Shown: piece by piece, positions 1 to 11,374 of the stretch
Layout of the letters: the number at the start of each line of letters is the position of its first letter
Position numbering within the stretch: the first letter of the stretch is position 1
From: Isoetes taiwanensis
Lineage: Eukaryota; Streptophyta; Lycopodiopsida; Isoetales; Isoetaceae
Length of the DNA stretch: 64,000 nt
Reading direction: 5' to 3'
Assembly (NCBI GenBank): GCA_021234155.1
Contig: JAJEKV010000039.1
Coordinates: 5,128,745-5,192,744, forward strand
Program-made: the position numbers and the translations under genes
Notes under the pieces: generated by a model
The model's input: only the letters and a program-made list of their open reading frames with translations
Told to the model about the DNA's origin: nothing
Database searches by the model: none

Positions 1-130
1 AACATGAAAACCACAAGTAGGTAGTAAGCACGAGCCCTATGGAAGCCACGAGGAGGTGGTAATCATGAACCAGAGTGGAAGCCACGAGCAATGCTAACCA
101 TAAGTTGACAATATTTTATGTTAAGAGGTC

Positions 131-276
131 TATCTACCTACCTACCTACCTGCCTGCCCGCCTGGCAGCCATCCAACCAACGAACCAACCAACCAACCAA
201 CGTACCTACCTACCTAACTACCTAGCCACCCACCTACCCCAACCCAACCCAACCCTACCTTACCCTGTTCTACTCT
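131..276. repeat. Tetranucleotide microsatellite (TACC/AACC)
   Basis: Runs of TACC give way to AACC and CCAA tetramers, with TGCC interruptions. An open reading frame crosses it only because a 4-bp repeat has no stops in some frames; its Thr-Tyr-Leu-Pro pattern is a by-product of the repeat. Confidence 0.9.
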
Positions 277-474
277 ACTCTATCTTCAACATAATAATAT
301 CGTCAAGGTTTCATAAGATTATGATAATAATCTTTATATTACAAGAAACTTTTCGTGGCCGCCGCGAACGTTTCTCTTTCCTAAATGCACTATGAGGGAG
401 TTTGTGTCAACTTGGAATTGGGGTGAAAACCATCTCCAACTGGATCTCAAATCATGAGATGCTCAAAGTGCCCT

Positions 475-814
475 CAAAATGGGATACAAAATTTGAGATT
501 CACCTCAAAAGTTCCCTATGTGTCTTAGACGACCTTAAAAGAACATGGTTGTATGATTGTTGACATTTGGACATATTTATGGAAAAATGCCATTTTAATG
601 GTAGAGTTTTCATGGATAGCTCTCTTTGATCACAAATTCCATTACAAAATGGGATTCAAAATTTGAGATTCACCTCAAAAGTTCCCTATGTGTTTTAGAT
701 GACCTTAAAAGAACATGTTTGCATGATAGTTGACATTTAAACAAACTTATGGAAAAATGCCATTTTAGTGATAGAGTTTTCATGGAGAGCCCTCTTTGAT
801 CACAAATTACATTA
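475..814 (+). repeat. 170-bp tandem dimer
   Basis: Two direct copies with a 170-bp period. Landmarks are GGGATACAAAATTTGAGATT at 481 and GGGATTCAAAATTTGAGATT at 651, followed in both by CACCTCAAAAGTTCCCTATG. The copies differ by scattered substitutions, so the duplication is not recent. No coding potential seen. Confidence 0.85.
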
Positions 815-2029
815 GACCAGGAGGCTATTTCTTAGCACGTATGTTGGAAAAGTTATAGGTGTCTATGTTCTACATATGCATTATCCACGTTGTGACTAAA
901 AAAAGCCAAGTTCAACATTTGAGTGGCAACATTTACAATGCGTATTGACTAGTATGTTCTCTAAGATAATATCATTACTAATATCAAGATTTCAAGTGCA
1001 GAAATTAACAGACATATGTTTCTAGCTCCCTTAGAGAAGACTAACTAGTCACATGTCAAAGAAACCCAATTGCATGCTCTTAATAATACATTTCTTAGAT
1101 GGAGCAATGAAGAAACCCAATTGCATGGTATGAATAGTAAAGTCCTTAAGCAGAGCAATGCTTCTCGGATGCCTACCAGTTCCCCTTTTTTCTCGGATGC
1201 GTACCAAGAGTATTTTCCCTCTTTTTAGCTGTGTTTATTTTATGCAAGGTGCAACAACCTTTATGCCCCAAGCATTTCTTCTTTTAATCCTTAGTATCAT
1301 CTTAGCCTTTTCATGCTATAAAACGTAATGTTCTTTTGAGGCTGCACTTTTGTGTCCAATTGAAGAAAATTAACAATTCTTCACAACCTAAAAAATACTT
1401 CTTTTGCAACACCTAGTCATATCAGTCCACGTGTGACCATATATACGCACATATACATAATTCTTCACAACCTAAAATACTTCTTCTGCAGCACCCAATC
1501 ATATCAGTACACGTTTGACCCACATATACATAGCCATATACAATACAGGTCAGGAGGCTAGCACATCTTTGAAAGAATCTGTTGTTATAGGAGGATCAAC
1601 CCAATTCTTGAAGTCTCTTATTGAGGGCTACTAGTTCGAGGAAAGCAGTTATAAGTTTGTTTGATGGATTTTGCTGTCTACGACTATCTTAAAGCCATGC
1701 CTTACAGTCTTTATGATCCAGCCCAATGTTGCTAGTTGAGCGGTCCGAATGGGTGGAGAGCTATTTCAAATAGGACTTTTGCTATTAGTTTGTGCAAAAG
1801 TTCTTATATTTGTTCAGGTATTTAGGCTAAGATCGTACCAATTGGTACCAAAGCATAGTTTCGATTTACTTTGGAACCATGGGTAGTGGAACAGATGTTG
1901 GAATTGAATAAGCCAACAAACAAAAAAAAAAAAGATTCTAACAAAAAAAGCAACCTAAGGATTAAGTGCATGGAACTTTTTGAGGAGATACAAGAATATG
2001 TAGCACAATAACAGGGGGAACAAGGGGAT
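815..2029. other. AT-rich intergenic DNA with an 84-bp tandem duplication
   Basis: No gene recognised. At 1375-1458 and 1459-1542 the segment starting AATTCTTCACAACCTAAA is present twice in tandem with an 84-bp period. The rest shows no supported feature. Confidence 0.6.
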
Positions 2030-3053
2030 TTGATATGGATGTAAAAATGACAAGAATTAGGAAAAAATGCTTCTTGGCGCCTGCGGCTAGGGCGGCGACG
2101 GCAGGGAGAGGCCGCCCCTTTTCCTGCCTTTCCGGCACTGCTGCAATTTCTTGTATTTGCTTAGGATTGAGTCAGCGGCTAGCAGGGATCAGGGCAAACA
2201 TCTTTCTGGGTCTGGATCTTTAACCACAGGCTGACGAATTTGTGGCTTTGGAAGCATCTTCTGGGCGGTTTCTTGATCTTAGGTAAACCACTAACGTGGT
2301 ATTTCGTTCTAGTGCTTCTAGCATTATAATCTTTCCTGCATCTTGCAAAGATTACACTGAAACAGCGTTGAAGCTTATAAGGTGGAATGAAATCTTCTGA
2401 GTTCTTGAACAAAGGCGTTTCTTGGCCTGTAAAATTTTGCAGTCTGTGTTTTCTTTACAAAACTTCGGAAAATTGTTGGCTACTTCCGTCATTTCCTCTT
2501 CCCATTCTTTCTTACTAGCAAGAAAGGTTCAGGTTATTCAAGATATGATCAGAATCTGCCTTTTATCATGAAGTCTTTGTGGAATTCGGGAATTATTAGA
2601 ATGGATCTGAAGTACAAGAAATGGGATCAATCTAGGGGCCGAGCTAGGGACATCATGTGAGCAGGAAGAAGCTTATATATCATAAACCAGACTTTTGGGA
2701 GGAGTCTTGGCGGCTGGGCAAGTGTGTCTAGCCTACTTAAGCTGACTGTTTTGCATCCCAACAATGCAGCAACTAAACTGGTTTCATATTCTGGTACTTC
2801 CTTCTATGTTCAGTGTTTCTAGATTTTCCACATTGGTTCTTCTATATGTAAAAGAAAGCTTCGGGAGCTATTTTAGGGAGATTACCATGCGCTTCATGTA
2901 TATTAGCTTACAGAGCAGAGAATAAGTTTCTACGCATAAAGGATGAAGATGTTGAGGCTTCTCCTGTAGTAATCCTTTATATGTTTGAAACATTGTACTT
3001 TTTATTCTGATAAATATAAAAAACACCCCGTTCTCTCAAAAAAAAAAAAAAAA
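2030..3053 (+). mobile_element. Poly(A)-terminated retroposed segment, probably LINE-type 3' end
   Basis: The segment ends in an uninterrupted run of 16 A at 3038-3053. The run is preceded by TTTATTCTGATAAATATAAA, a typical 3' end of plant non-LTR retrotransposons or retroposed transcripts. No reverse transcriptase domain is readable upstream; a 62-codon frame at 2035-2223 matches nothing I recognise. The 5' limit is arbitrary. A host cDNA insertion would look the same. Confidence 0.35.
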
Positions 3054-3148
3054 TGACAATTCCTGAAACCATAGACCATATATCCTAAAACAATTCACTG
3101 GGTTGTTATAAAAAAAAATATAGATTTAAGATAGAAAATAATCACATT

Positions 3149-3218
3149 AGCTCTGGGTATATTGGTTAAAGTAGTCTTATTAGGACATTAAATTATTTCG
3201 GTAGAGGTTCAAGCCTCC
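3149..3218 (+). repeat. tRNA-like head, possible SINE remnant
   Basis: A B-box-like GGTTCAAGCCTCC lies at 3206-3218, about 45 bases after an A-box-like stretch (GGGTATATTGGTTAAAG, around 3164-3180). Just downstream, imperfect repeats of CTTAGGCAAA-CCGTATAA occur. This is the spacing of a tRNA-derived SINE promoter, but no full tRNA cloverleaf can be drawn, so it is not called as a tRNA gene. Confidence 0.3.
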
Positions 3219-4689
3219 GTATTTTATATTCCAAGTCTTAGGCAAAGCCGTATAAAGGTTCGATATTCTCTCAAAACCTTAGGCAAACTCGTATTTTATA
3301 TTTCAAAATCATAGGCGCCTCCAATCGTAAATGACCATAAGCAAAACTAGAGGTACCCAGAGGCCCCAACATACATTCTGGGCCATAGGGTCGACATATC
3401 CGACGATTGTAGTAGTCCAGAATGCACCTCGTTTAGAATATGTAGCACAAGAACAGACCAAACTTTAAAGCAAAATTCAAATTAGATATTGTTGATGCAG
3501 GTACCGTTTGAATTGCTTTAGTGGGAGACGCTATTATAAGTTAGCATTAAAGAACCAAAAAATGTAAGGAATCTAACCAACAACAACTATATATACAAGA
3601 AATTTATTGCGACGACCAAGGCCGCTACAAACATTTCTTTTGTTCGACTTGTTTTCTAGTTTGGATTGTGATTGTTCAAGATAGTGCGAGGAAGTCCTAG
3701 TGTCAAAGATGCCTAGTTTGAGAGCATTGTTATGCTATAGCCTTAGTTTAGATTTTTGAATTCTATTTGGGTCATGCATTCTATGCAAAAATGGTAGATT
3801 ATGGATTTATTGTTTTGCTAGCTAGGAACTATTGCTTCCTAGGCGTGGGTTATTAATCTCATCCAGGACCGAGGGAGAAGCCATGGACATGACAAGAAGA
3901 GAATTGATGCATTGAGATACCATGGTAGCAAGAGACAATAGCCTTTAGACAATGTATACCATCGAGCAAGTAAATTAAAAGGAAACAATGGTTAAAAACC
4001 TTAAATAAATTGGTTTAAAAAGCAACGGTTCAAGCTACTAAAAAGATTAAAAAAAGAGAGGATACTATCTTCCGTTATCCCGAAGAAGTATTACAACATA
4101 GGCAGCTCTTCGAGAGCTGCAAGCATTCTGTGATGGCTATGGTTATCGGAAGCATGAGATGGGCTCTATTGCAGAAGCATCAAAGTGGGGGACATATCAT
4201 GGTGGCTACTTTGGAGATCGAGACCCATACCTGAGACACGAATATTCATTCTGGGCATCATAGCTTTCAGGAAGAGGCATGATAGATTTGAGAGAAGAAG
4301 AAGAAGCATGAGGGATTTATACATTGGATAGCTGAACCACAAAAAAAAAACAAAAACAAAAAGCGGAGAGGTGCCTAGATAGAATCGTTTGGAACTGGGA
4401 TATGAGAAGAAGGAAGCATCCAGAGGCCAGGAATGGCCATGGCTGCGGATCTTCCAGGTTGCCTGGAGAAGGGGGAGGGGGGATGAAAAGTGGGTGATGG
4501 AAAAACCGGTAGCCATAATGGTGTCAAATCGGGTAATGGAATCGGTGATGGCAATAATCGAAGGCTTGACCTGCTGGAAGAATCCATCTGATTTGTGGTA
4601 TAGTTGTTGCGATTGGAGCAAAATATGACAAAAGAGCAAATATATCTAAACTCTACTGCGCAAACGAAAGGCGTTGCCTTCTTGTTGAA
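3219..4689. other. Intergenic DNA, no supported gene
   Basis: Contains purine-rich low-complexity sequence around 4290-4360. Several overlapping frames on both strands at 4166-4926 are mutually exclusive and match no family I know. I see no splice-bounded coding pattern here. Confidence 0.5.
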
Positions 4690-5330
4690 CGCTGCCTTGC
4701 CCCCGTCGTGAAACACCATCTCCATTATATCAGCAAGGTGCATCACATGAATGATGATAGATACTCTCTTCTCGCGCTTACCATGGCTGAATCTCCTCAG
4801 CGTTTGAAACGATGTTGGAAAGAGAATTGTAATGCATGGTTTGCCCGCTGGTCTGTGCAACTGGAACACTGCATGGTGCTTGCTAGTTCTGATCCTAAGC
4901 TTTTGCAACAATATCTCGATGGTCATTTTAAGATGTGGGATGCAGTTACCTTAGCCCAAGTTAAAACCGGTCATTATCATGCACATATAAACCCCACTTT
5001 GGCATTAGGACCACAAGCTTATTTGCTTGCTTCCTTGTCCAGGAAAAAGCTTGTAGCTATTGCATCAATTCGCACAGAGTCCCACCAGCAGCTACAGATT
5101 GAGACAGGTAGATGAGGTGGTCGCAATTTCCCCGATTAGCGAGATTATGTGCGCCAGTTACAGATTATTGAAGATGGAAGCCATATTCTGCTAAGATGTC
5201 CTATTTTTGAGATGGTCACGACGTTATTTGACTTTAGCATTCCATTCCACACTTCTACAACTTTTCAGAGCCCCATCTGTGCATGATTTTTTTGCATTAT
5301 ACATACTTGAGGTTCTGGATGAGCGTCTTT
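4690..5330 (+). pseudogene. LINE-type reverse transcriptase C-terminal fragment (decayed)
   Basis: The plus-strand frame starting near 4690 runs to a stop at 5113-5115, then the similarity continues in another frame to about 5240. The recognisable pattern is that of the region downstream of the RT domain in LINE-encoded and LINE-derived proteins: an Arg-X-X-X-His-X-Leu-X-Ile-Glu-X-Gly-Arg block (residues IRTESHQQLQIETGR, near 5070-5112) followed by a HILLRCPIF block near 5170-5205, a degenerate Cys/His terminal motif. No endonuclease or YxDD catalytic core is present. It is a dead fragment. The family match is from pattern recognition only. Confidence 0.4.
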
Positions 5331-5341
5331 AATTATTGAGC

Positions 5342-5535
5342 CCTTAGTAGTCATCGCCTACTTATATTTTCTTCTTGCTTGTCTAATATCATCATTACTG
5401 CAAAGGTTTTTCCCTTTAAAACCTTTCGAAGCAGGGGTTTTTTAATCCTAGTAGTAATGGTTGTACTAGGCCATTATATGGGTCCCATGGCATTTTGGTC
5501 TTCGTGGACGTTAAAAAATCTTTTCTATTTCATTC
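5342..5535 (+). repeat. Dispersed repeat A, copy 1 (with foldback core)
   Basis: About 190 bp are shared with 51608-51790 in direct orientation. The core at 5394-5458 begins ATTACTGCAAAGG and ends CTAGTAGTAAT, so its ends are imperfect inverted repeats. Internally AAAGGTTTT pairs with AAAACCTTT. The core could be an old MITE inside a larger dispersed repeat. Confidence 0.6.
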
Positions 5536-6599
5536 TATTCTAATACCCAATCTTCCATAGCCATGTTTGACATGTGGTTTTAGGCTCGTGTACAATATAG
5601 TTTTCTTCTCAATATGCACATGGCCTATACTTATAGTGGACCCCTTTTGTTATGTATTGTGACTCATAGAGCACTATATGTACTGTTAAATCCAAAGCAG
5701 CGCCCGTAAACTACAATATATTAATATGAGGTCAATGGATTAAATTGAATAGTATTGAACTTTCTCATATGCAACACATACTATTATTACTATAATATAT
5801 AATCATACCAGTATTATAATAATAAAATAACTCGCAATGTTGTTCTTTGTGCTTCTCATAAGCAAAATGTAAAAATGTTCATCATGGCCCAAGGGACAAG
5901 ATACCAATTGCATTTCTAGAAATGCGTAGTCAAGGGGACCAATATCAACATTGGTTCAATTGCAACGCTCTTGAAACATTGTATTTGGAATACATTGTGC
6001 TGGATTAAGATCCTATCATTTTGAGCAGCAAGAATTGAACCATTTGGACTAAATTGAACTTTAATGTCATTTGGATATAGCATTACATATAGAAATTCAC
6101 CATGTGGTTGGTGAGGTTATTTTCATATTTAATTATAACTCCTATGCTCGTCTAAAAAGACCTTTCCTACTCGCTAAGCTATCAATCTAGGCAATAATAA
6201 CATCCTATTATTATATTAGGAGAAAAAACATATCATAATAAGAACCCCAAGACATCATAGAATTGAATTAAAACGTCCTCAAGTGGGAATTTTGTAGCAA
6301 GACCATTACTACTAAGAAAAAAAGCCCTTTTCAAAGGTTCAAGGGGAAAGGCTTTGCAGTAATCTTAGTACTTATTGAAGTCATAGTATTTGTTAATAAA
6401 GAACCGGAAGAGAAGTTCCTAAAGCAAAGGGGGCCAAGCAAGCCCCTAAAAAGTGTGGTCAAGGACTCAAGCAATGTAGCATTGCATCATTTAATGTTGT
6501 GTAATGCTTAATACTTAGTACATTATCGCTGATATTTGGAAATCTCAATACATTTATTTGGGGATAAGAATTAGAAGGGCTAGGAAGATGCTCCAACCT
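5536..6599. other. 3' flank of the germin-like gene, with inverted copy of repeat A core
   Basis: AT-rich intergenic sequence. At 6304-6363 the repeat A foldback core occurs in inverted orientation (CATTACTACTAAG ... GCTTTGCAGTAATC). No gene seen. Confidence 0.5.
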
Positions 6600-6612
6600 C
6601 TCGAAAGTTGAT

Positions 6613-7326
6613 CTAGTAGGCTTCTCGTAATTCATCCTTAGGCCCTTGTTTAACCTTGTCAGCATAGGCCTTACTTACAACCTTCCTGAGCATGTAGACA
6701 TCTCTGTCGTTTAGGCCAACGAAGTTCTTAGTGATAACCTCGTCAAGGATATTTGGATTCGAATTCAAGAGGTTGCGAGCGGCATCCCAGCGACCGGGGT
6801 TCTGGCTACTGAGGGCAGCGAGAGCGACGGCAGGGGAATGCTCGTCAAGGTTCATTTGAAAATGAAGGAGGCCCATGGGGAAGACCATGAGGTCGCCGGG
6901 GAGCAAGGTTTTGGCATAGAGGGTGTAATTGGTGGAGACAAAGGCGGAGTAAAGGGAACCGGAGACGACGTGGAGGACCTCGGCGCCACGGGGGTGGACA
7001 TGTGGAGGGTTGAGGCCACCTGGGCCGAAGTCGATGCGGGCAAAGGAGAGGCCCTGGGTGTTGAGGCCGGGAAACTTGGCCGCGGTAACAAGGTTAGCGG
7101 CAGAGCCCAGGTAGTCGGTTACGTTGTTTGCGGTGCGGAGCTCTGTGGAAACGAAATCATCCGCAGTGACGGAGGCTTTCTTCTTGCACGCGTAGCCGTT
7201 CATCTGCACCTCGCTGCTCAAATCCGCCACGCAGAAATCTTGCAGCGTTTGGACCTCCGCTTCTGATCGCTTTGCAGCCCTGCATATTACGAGCAGAATC
7301 AACACCACCCGCATCATTTTCTCCAT
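6613..7326 (-). CDS. Germin-like protein (cupin, secreted, probable Mn-binding)
   Basis: An intact single-exon frame of 237 codons, close to the usual germin-like length of 210-240. Residues 1 to about 23 form a hydrophobic signal peptide, so the product is expected to be secreted to the cell wall. An N-terminal Cys pair (DFCVAD and GYACKK, about residues 32 and 47) fits the conserved germin disulphide. Cupin motif 1 is NPPHVHPRGAEVL and keeps two metal-ligand His and the Glu; cupin motif 2 (GLLHFQMNL) keeps the third His. The chain continues through the typical ALSSQNPG segment. Germins bind Mn and form hexamers; some are oxalate oxidases or superoxide dismutases, but the enzyme activity here cannot be read from sequence. 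The start is the first Met before the signal peptide. I could not pick a convincing TATA box. A second, broken copy lies at 15852-16569. Confidence 0.93.
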   Translation of the reverse strand: MEKMMRVVLILLVICRAAKRSEAEVQTLQDFCVADLSSEVQMNGYACKKKASVTADDFVSTELRTANNVTDYLGSAANLVTAAKFPGLNTQGLSFARIDFGPGGLNPPHVHPRGAEVLHVVSGSLYSAFVSTNYTLYAKTLLPGDLMVFPMGLLHFQMNLDEHSPAVALAALSSQNPGRWDAARNLLNSNPNILDEVITKNFVGLNDRDVYMLRKVVSKAYADKVKQGPKDELREAY

Positions 7327-8225
7327 CCAGATCTTCTCCGCTTATTTGTTTCGTTCTTCGCCTCCTTTTGTAGTCTGTCGATTTGTTGCTATCTTGCCTG
7401 GCTAGTTCAACACTTCACAGTCCCTCGTTTAATCATTCATCCTAAAACGTGTTACAAATCATTTTTTGAACATTTCATGCACTGTGCTCATGGGCCATGG
7501 CCAGTTGTTATGAAGAGGAGTGATGTTGGTGGCCAAGTCAATGATGGAAACTCCAAAGAAAGAAACTTAAATTATATTATGCATTGGGAGATACGTGAGG
7601 GAGGGCGGACCTGATAGAACCTTTAAAAAAATGAGTTCTATCACCAACAGTGGTATGTCCAATTGCGGCCAATTATGGAAACTTCACTTGTGCATTTTCT
7701 TGGGGGATTCTACCTCTAGTGATCTCAGACACAACGGACCTACACTCAAGAATGTTGAACCTGCTAAAAACACACAAGGGAGTTGCACCAGAATTTTTTT
7801 TATTTCTTTGGAACAATGGATCCCAGCATATTCCTAGAATTAACTCAGAGCTGGGTCAAGAAGTATACACCTCAAACCCACGTTTAAATGTGCTCCCCAT
7901 ACAGCAAATAATACGTATAAAAATACATGTTGTTGAATCGGAAGAATAATCCAAAACAGAGCTTCCAGTGGCCTCCAAGGAATTTGTGCAAGCAGCCGAA
8001 TGGGTCTCTTTAGGCCGAAATATTAAGCATCTACAAATATGGATTAAAGCGCAACCAACAGGAAACCAATAAGACGAACACAGAACTGCTTGCATTACTT
8101 GAATGAAGTACATCATGATGCATATATTAGCAGTCCCTAAATTTATGGGCACTGTTATTGGCATCCTTCATCTCAGGAACTCAGAATAGAATTCCCTCAG
8201 CTTTAGCCCTAGAATCGGGTAGGTA
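7327..8225. other. 5' flank of germin-like gene (unit 1)
   Basis: Presumed promoter side of the minus-strand germin gene. Frames at 7595-7949 and 7856-8164 overlap on opposite strands and recur in unit 2 only because the whole unit is duplicated; they show no coding signature. No TATA or other motif can be assigned with confidence. Confidence 0.5.
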
Positions 8226-9092
8226 CACTACTACAAAAGGGGTGATTAGCGATGTCATTAGCGACGTCAAATTGATGTATGAGAGACGCTGGATGTTGCA
8301 TATAGCAAGTGACATCGCCTAGGATTCGTCGTAGCGCGACGTCTCATCACAGGTGAAACGTTGTTTGCGACGTTCACAACATTGTTGTAACGTCCTTAAC
8401 GTAGGTTGTGCGTTGTTATCCCGTTGCTCTCACGTTGCACATGAAATGTCGTTCACGACGTGTTTGCAACGTCTATAGACGTCGGTGTAATGTACCTCAC
8501 ATGTAGATTTTATGTTGCAAACTCGTTACTATTACGTTGCATTTTGAACGTCGTTGCTGGAATGTTATTCACACGTCCTATATACATGTTCCTTTAAAAT
8601 GATTAGCGACGTCTCACGTTGCTAAAACGTCCTCCTTAGCATATAGGTTTTACGTATATAGGAAAGCCCACTAAATGGGCTTCCCTATAACGTGGAGGAG
8701 AGTTAGGTGATGTTCTGTGCGCCACGTGTCAATAATCTATTGGCTGGAGCAGAGAATTGCCACTAAAAGATTGAACATTTTGTTAGCGATATTTCTGGAA
8801 ATGAAAGTGTGCTAAAAATGGCCACGTGGCGGCATACGGTTGGACGAGGGGGCAGAACAGCACCTAACTGTTCTTTACGTTCAAAGCACGTCGCTAACAA
8901 AATGAATACGTACTTAAGACGTTCAAAAGGACGCCAGTGATACGTCACATGGAGGACCACAAGATGTTACAAACATGTTGTTACAACACCTTTAAGACAT
9001 TTTTTTAATGTTACAAGCACGTTGTTTTGACGTCCCATATATTAGGAATTACTCATCATGGGAATCATTGCTGTTTGAAGGCAAAAGTAGTG
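8226..9092 (+). mobile_element. CACTA-like non-autonomous element, copy 1
   Basis: Starts CACTACTACAAAAGGGG, the classic plant CACTA (En/Spm) end, and a matching GCAAAAGTAGTG occurs at 9081-9092. Subterminal motifs of the type TTAGCGACGTC and CACGTCGCTAAC recur on both strands, as expected for CACTA transposase binding regions. At about 8660-8692 there is a hairpin with arms ATAGG-AAGCCCA / TGGGCTTCCCTAT. No transposase frame is present. A matching 3-bp target duplication is not seen, so the right end is tentative. Confidence 0.5.
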
Positions 9093-9905
9093 AGCCTATT
9101 GTTACAAACTGGTACTTGATTTCTCCATTTTATTCTATGCTTAATTAAAGATTCATAGAACCATCTCGTTGATATTTTCTAATGAAAGAATACCATAGAA
9201 AGAAAACTGATGTCAGTTTTTGTGGTAAAACCACATTTTCACATGAAAAAATTGCTCGGCCCTTATACCACACAGTTGAAGGGGTCCAGGTATTTGAACC
9301 CTACTATTTCCATTTTAACCTTGCAACAAAGGAAGATGTGATGAAATAGGGTCCAATCTGCACAAAAATTGATGCAATTAATGTGATGAAAAATTGATGC
9401 GAATTAATGTGATGAAGACCGTATGATGCCTATCCAACTAGAACTTTGCAGCTTCACACTCTTCATAAGAGGAAGAAGATGTACAACAGGATTGACGCTT
9501 TCAAAAAATGAAAGGTGTAAAGGTGCAGACAATGGTTGAAAATGCTAAAAAACTGCACCTTGCAGTGGTAAAAGAAGCATAAAAGAATTTTTAACTATGA
9601 CTCAAATAAACAAGCTTCAAAACTGAACCAAGTTTACATGTAACGAACTAATAAATATTCTAAACCATTCCCATGCATGCTCACAAATAGCCATAAATAA
9701 GGACAAGGTATACCTTCTTTTGCCATCCAGATCCCTTGTAAAGAAAAAGACAAAGCCAGACCACCGCATCAGCACATGAAGAATGCTCTTGTGTGAAACG
9801 TGGGCACCTCCCTAAAATTTAGCTGACACCTGCAAAAGAAACAATAGAATGCTCAAGTCAATAAAGAACCACTAAGCAAACAGGCAAGCATAAAGATGAT
9901 ACTAA
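9093..9905. other. Spacer between two transposons (unit 1)
   Basis: AT-rich, with a short tandem duplication of AAAAATTGATGC-AATTAATGTGATG around 9363-9413, also present in unit 2. No gene seen. Confidence 0.5.
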
Positions 9906-11044
9906 GGGGCTTTTCACACGATAGTCTTATTTTATGGGTGTCCCATTTTGCTAAGACACCATTTTAGCCTCCATGTGATCTATAAGACGTGTCTTAACAA
10001 AGTTGTTTTCACATTACTACAAATAAGACATGTCTTATTTATATAAGACACGTCTTATATTTATGGTTTTCACACTATATGAAAATTAGACAAGCACCAA
10101 AACAGCTTATCAGATTACGGTCTGCACCAAAACAGCTTGAAACTAGAAATCGATTTGCCTTTCTTTGATCAAATTTCTGGCCTGTGTGCATGCTTAAGAT
10201 CTCTTCTATGAACCCAAATCAGAATTGCATGCCCAAAGAAGAAAAATTTGATACAAACAACAAAGAATTTGGAGACCCAAATTGGCTGATCCAAGCATAC
10301 TCAAACTCCAAATTTCAGATCTAAATTAGCAAATCTTTGGCTCACTCTTATCAATTCGAAAGTATAGATACAAAATCTCTGACCCACATTCAATTTAAGA
10401 ACCAATTCTTTAACCCAATTGCATCCTAATTCAAGAACAAGAACAATTTGTAAGAAATGGGTCTGATTGCAAGCCTATTTTCTGAAATAATTGCCTCAAT
10501 CCAATTCGAATTTCTAATCTAAGCTCTTTCCAACTCCAATTCTTGAAGAGAACAACCAAATTGCAGACCCAATTTGCAAAAATCAGACCCAAATCAGACC
10601 CAAATCAGAAATGTTTTACCTGATCAAGGATAACAACGAAGCTTCAAGATGCTGGAGCTCCAAAACGACCTGCAGGAGCTCAAAGATGCTGTTCTTGATG
10701 TAAACCATCATTCTCCCATCAAAATTTCAAGGAAAAACTGTCGTTTGATGTTTCTTTTCACATCGATTCTTCTGTTTCTTGACTTTTGGTTTCAAAAGTT
10801 TCATTTTAAGACACTGCTGAAAATCCGGTGGCTATGGGCTCTGATTGGCTGCCATAAGCTATGATTTGCTGTCGCAAATTGTGGCGGGGGGTTTCCCCCG
10901 GAAGATAATAAGACTGCAGGGTGTACGGAAACTAAATAAGACATGTCTTCTATGGCTCCGTGTGAAAACCTGTTGTTCTCTTTTAGTGACATGGACCAAT
11001 GGCATGCCTTAAAATATAAGACATGCTGGTCGTGTGAAAGCCCC
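9906..11044 (+). mobile_element. PIF/Harbinger-like (Tourist-type) non-autonomous element, copy 1
   Basis: The left end is GGGGCTTTTCACACGA; the right end is TCGTGTGAAAGCCCC, its inverse with one A fewer. Immediate flanks are TAA on both sides (9903-9905 and 11045-11047), the 3-bp target duplication typical of PIF/Harbinger. Inside are subterminal palindromes such as AAGACATGTCTTA and TAAGACACGTCTTA. At 1139 bp it is longer than an ordinary MITE. It encodes no recognisable transposase. A short frame at 10649-10864 (MLELQNDLQELKDAVLD) may be a captured coding scrap, but I cannot identify it. Confidence 0.8.
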
Positions 11045-11365
11045 TAAATATATTCAAAGGATATTGCGCAGAGATAGCCCCACAACCTGCATACCAAGGC
11101 CATTCAAGCACATCAACTGGATTTCCAGCAAGTGAATGCTATCCTATTGCTTGGTCATTGTTCTTGTAGAAGATAGAAGAGAAGACACCTTCGTTTTACA
11201 GTCCCCCCACCTGATGTGGCACGGATCCGACCATACAATCTGCAACTCAAGGGCTGACATAATGCCACGTCAGAGATGGGGCTGCAAAGCAAAAGACTAC
11301 TCGATTGCTCCTTGTTCTTGTGACATCTAATCCATGGTGTTTTTCTTCTTCAACTGTTTATCATT

Positions 11366-11374
11366 GTGCATTTG
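11366..11374 (+). repeat. MULE target-site copy in unit 1 (GTGCATTTG)
   Basis: The 9 bases next to the MULE left end in unit 1 are identical to those at 20628 in unit 2. Both units therefore descend from one insertion that predates the duplication. Confidence 0.8.

Noticed and set aside
75-395. Open frame of 106 codons at the left edge
   Set aside because: It is produced by a 4-bp microsatellite; the protein is a Tyr-Leu-Pro-Thr repeat with no start context or homology pattern.
3149-3218. tRNA gene
   Set aside because: A B-box-like segment is present, but no acceptor stem or cloverleaf can be formed; kept only as a possible SINE head.
4375-4926. Minus-strand frame of 183 codons
   Set aside because: It lies opposite the LINE-type fragment, shows no domain, and overlaps two other long frames; treated as a shadow.
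6838-7266. Plus-strand frame of 142 codons opposite the germin gene
   Set aside because: Antisense shadow of a GC-rich coding region; the minus-strand germin frame has clear motifs.
7595-8164. Pair of conserved small genes present in both duplication units
   Set aside because: Conservation is explained by the segmental duplication. The frames overlap on opposite strands and show no codon-level constraint.
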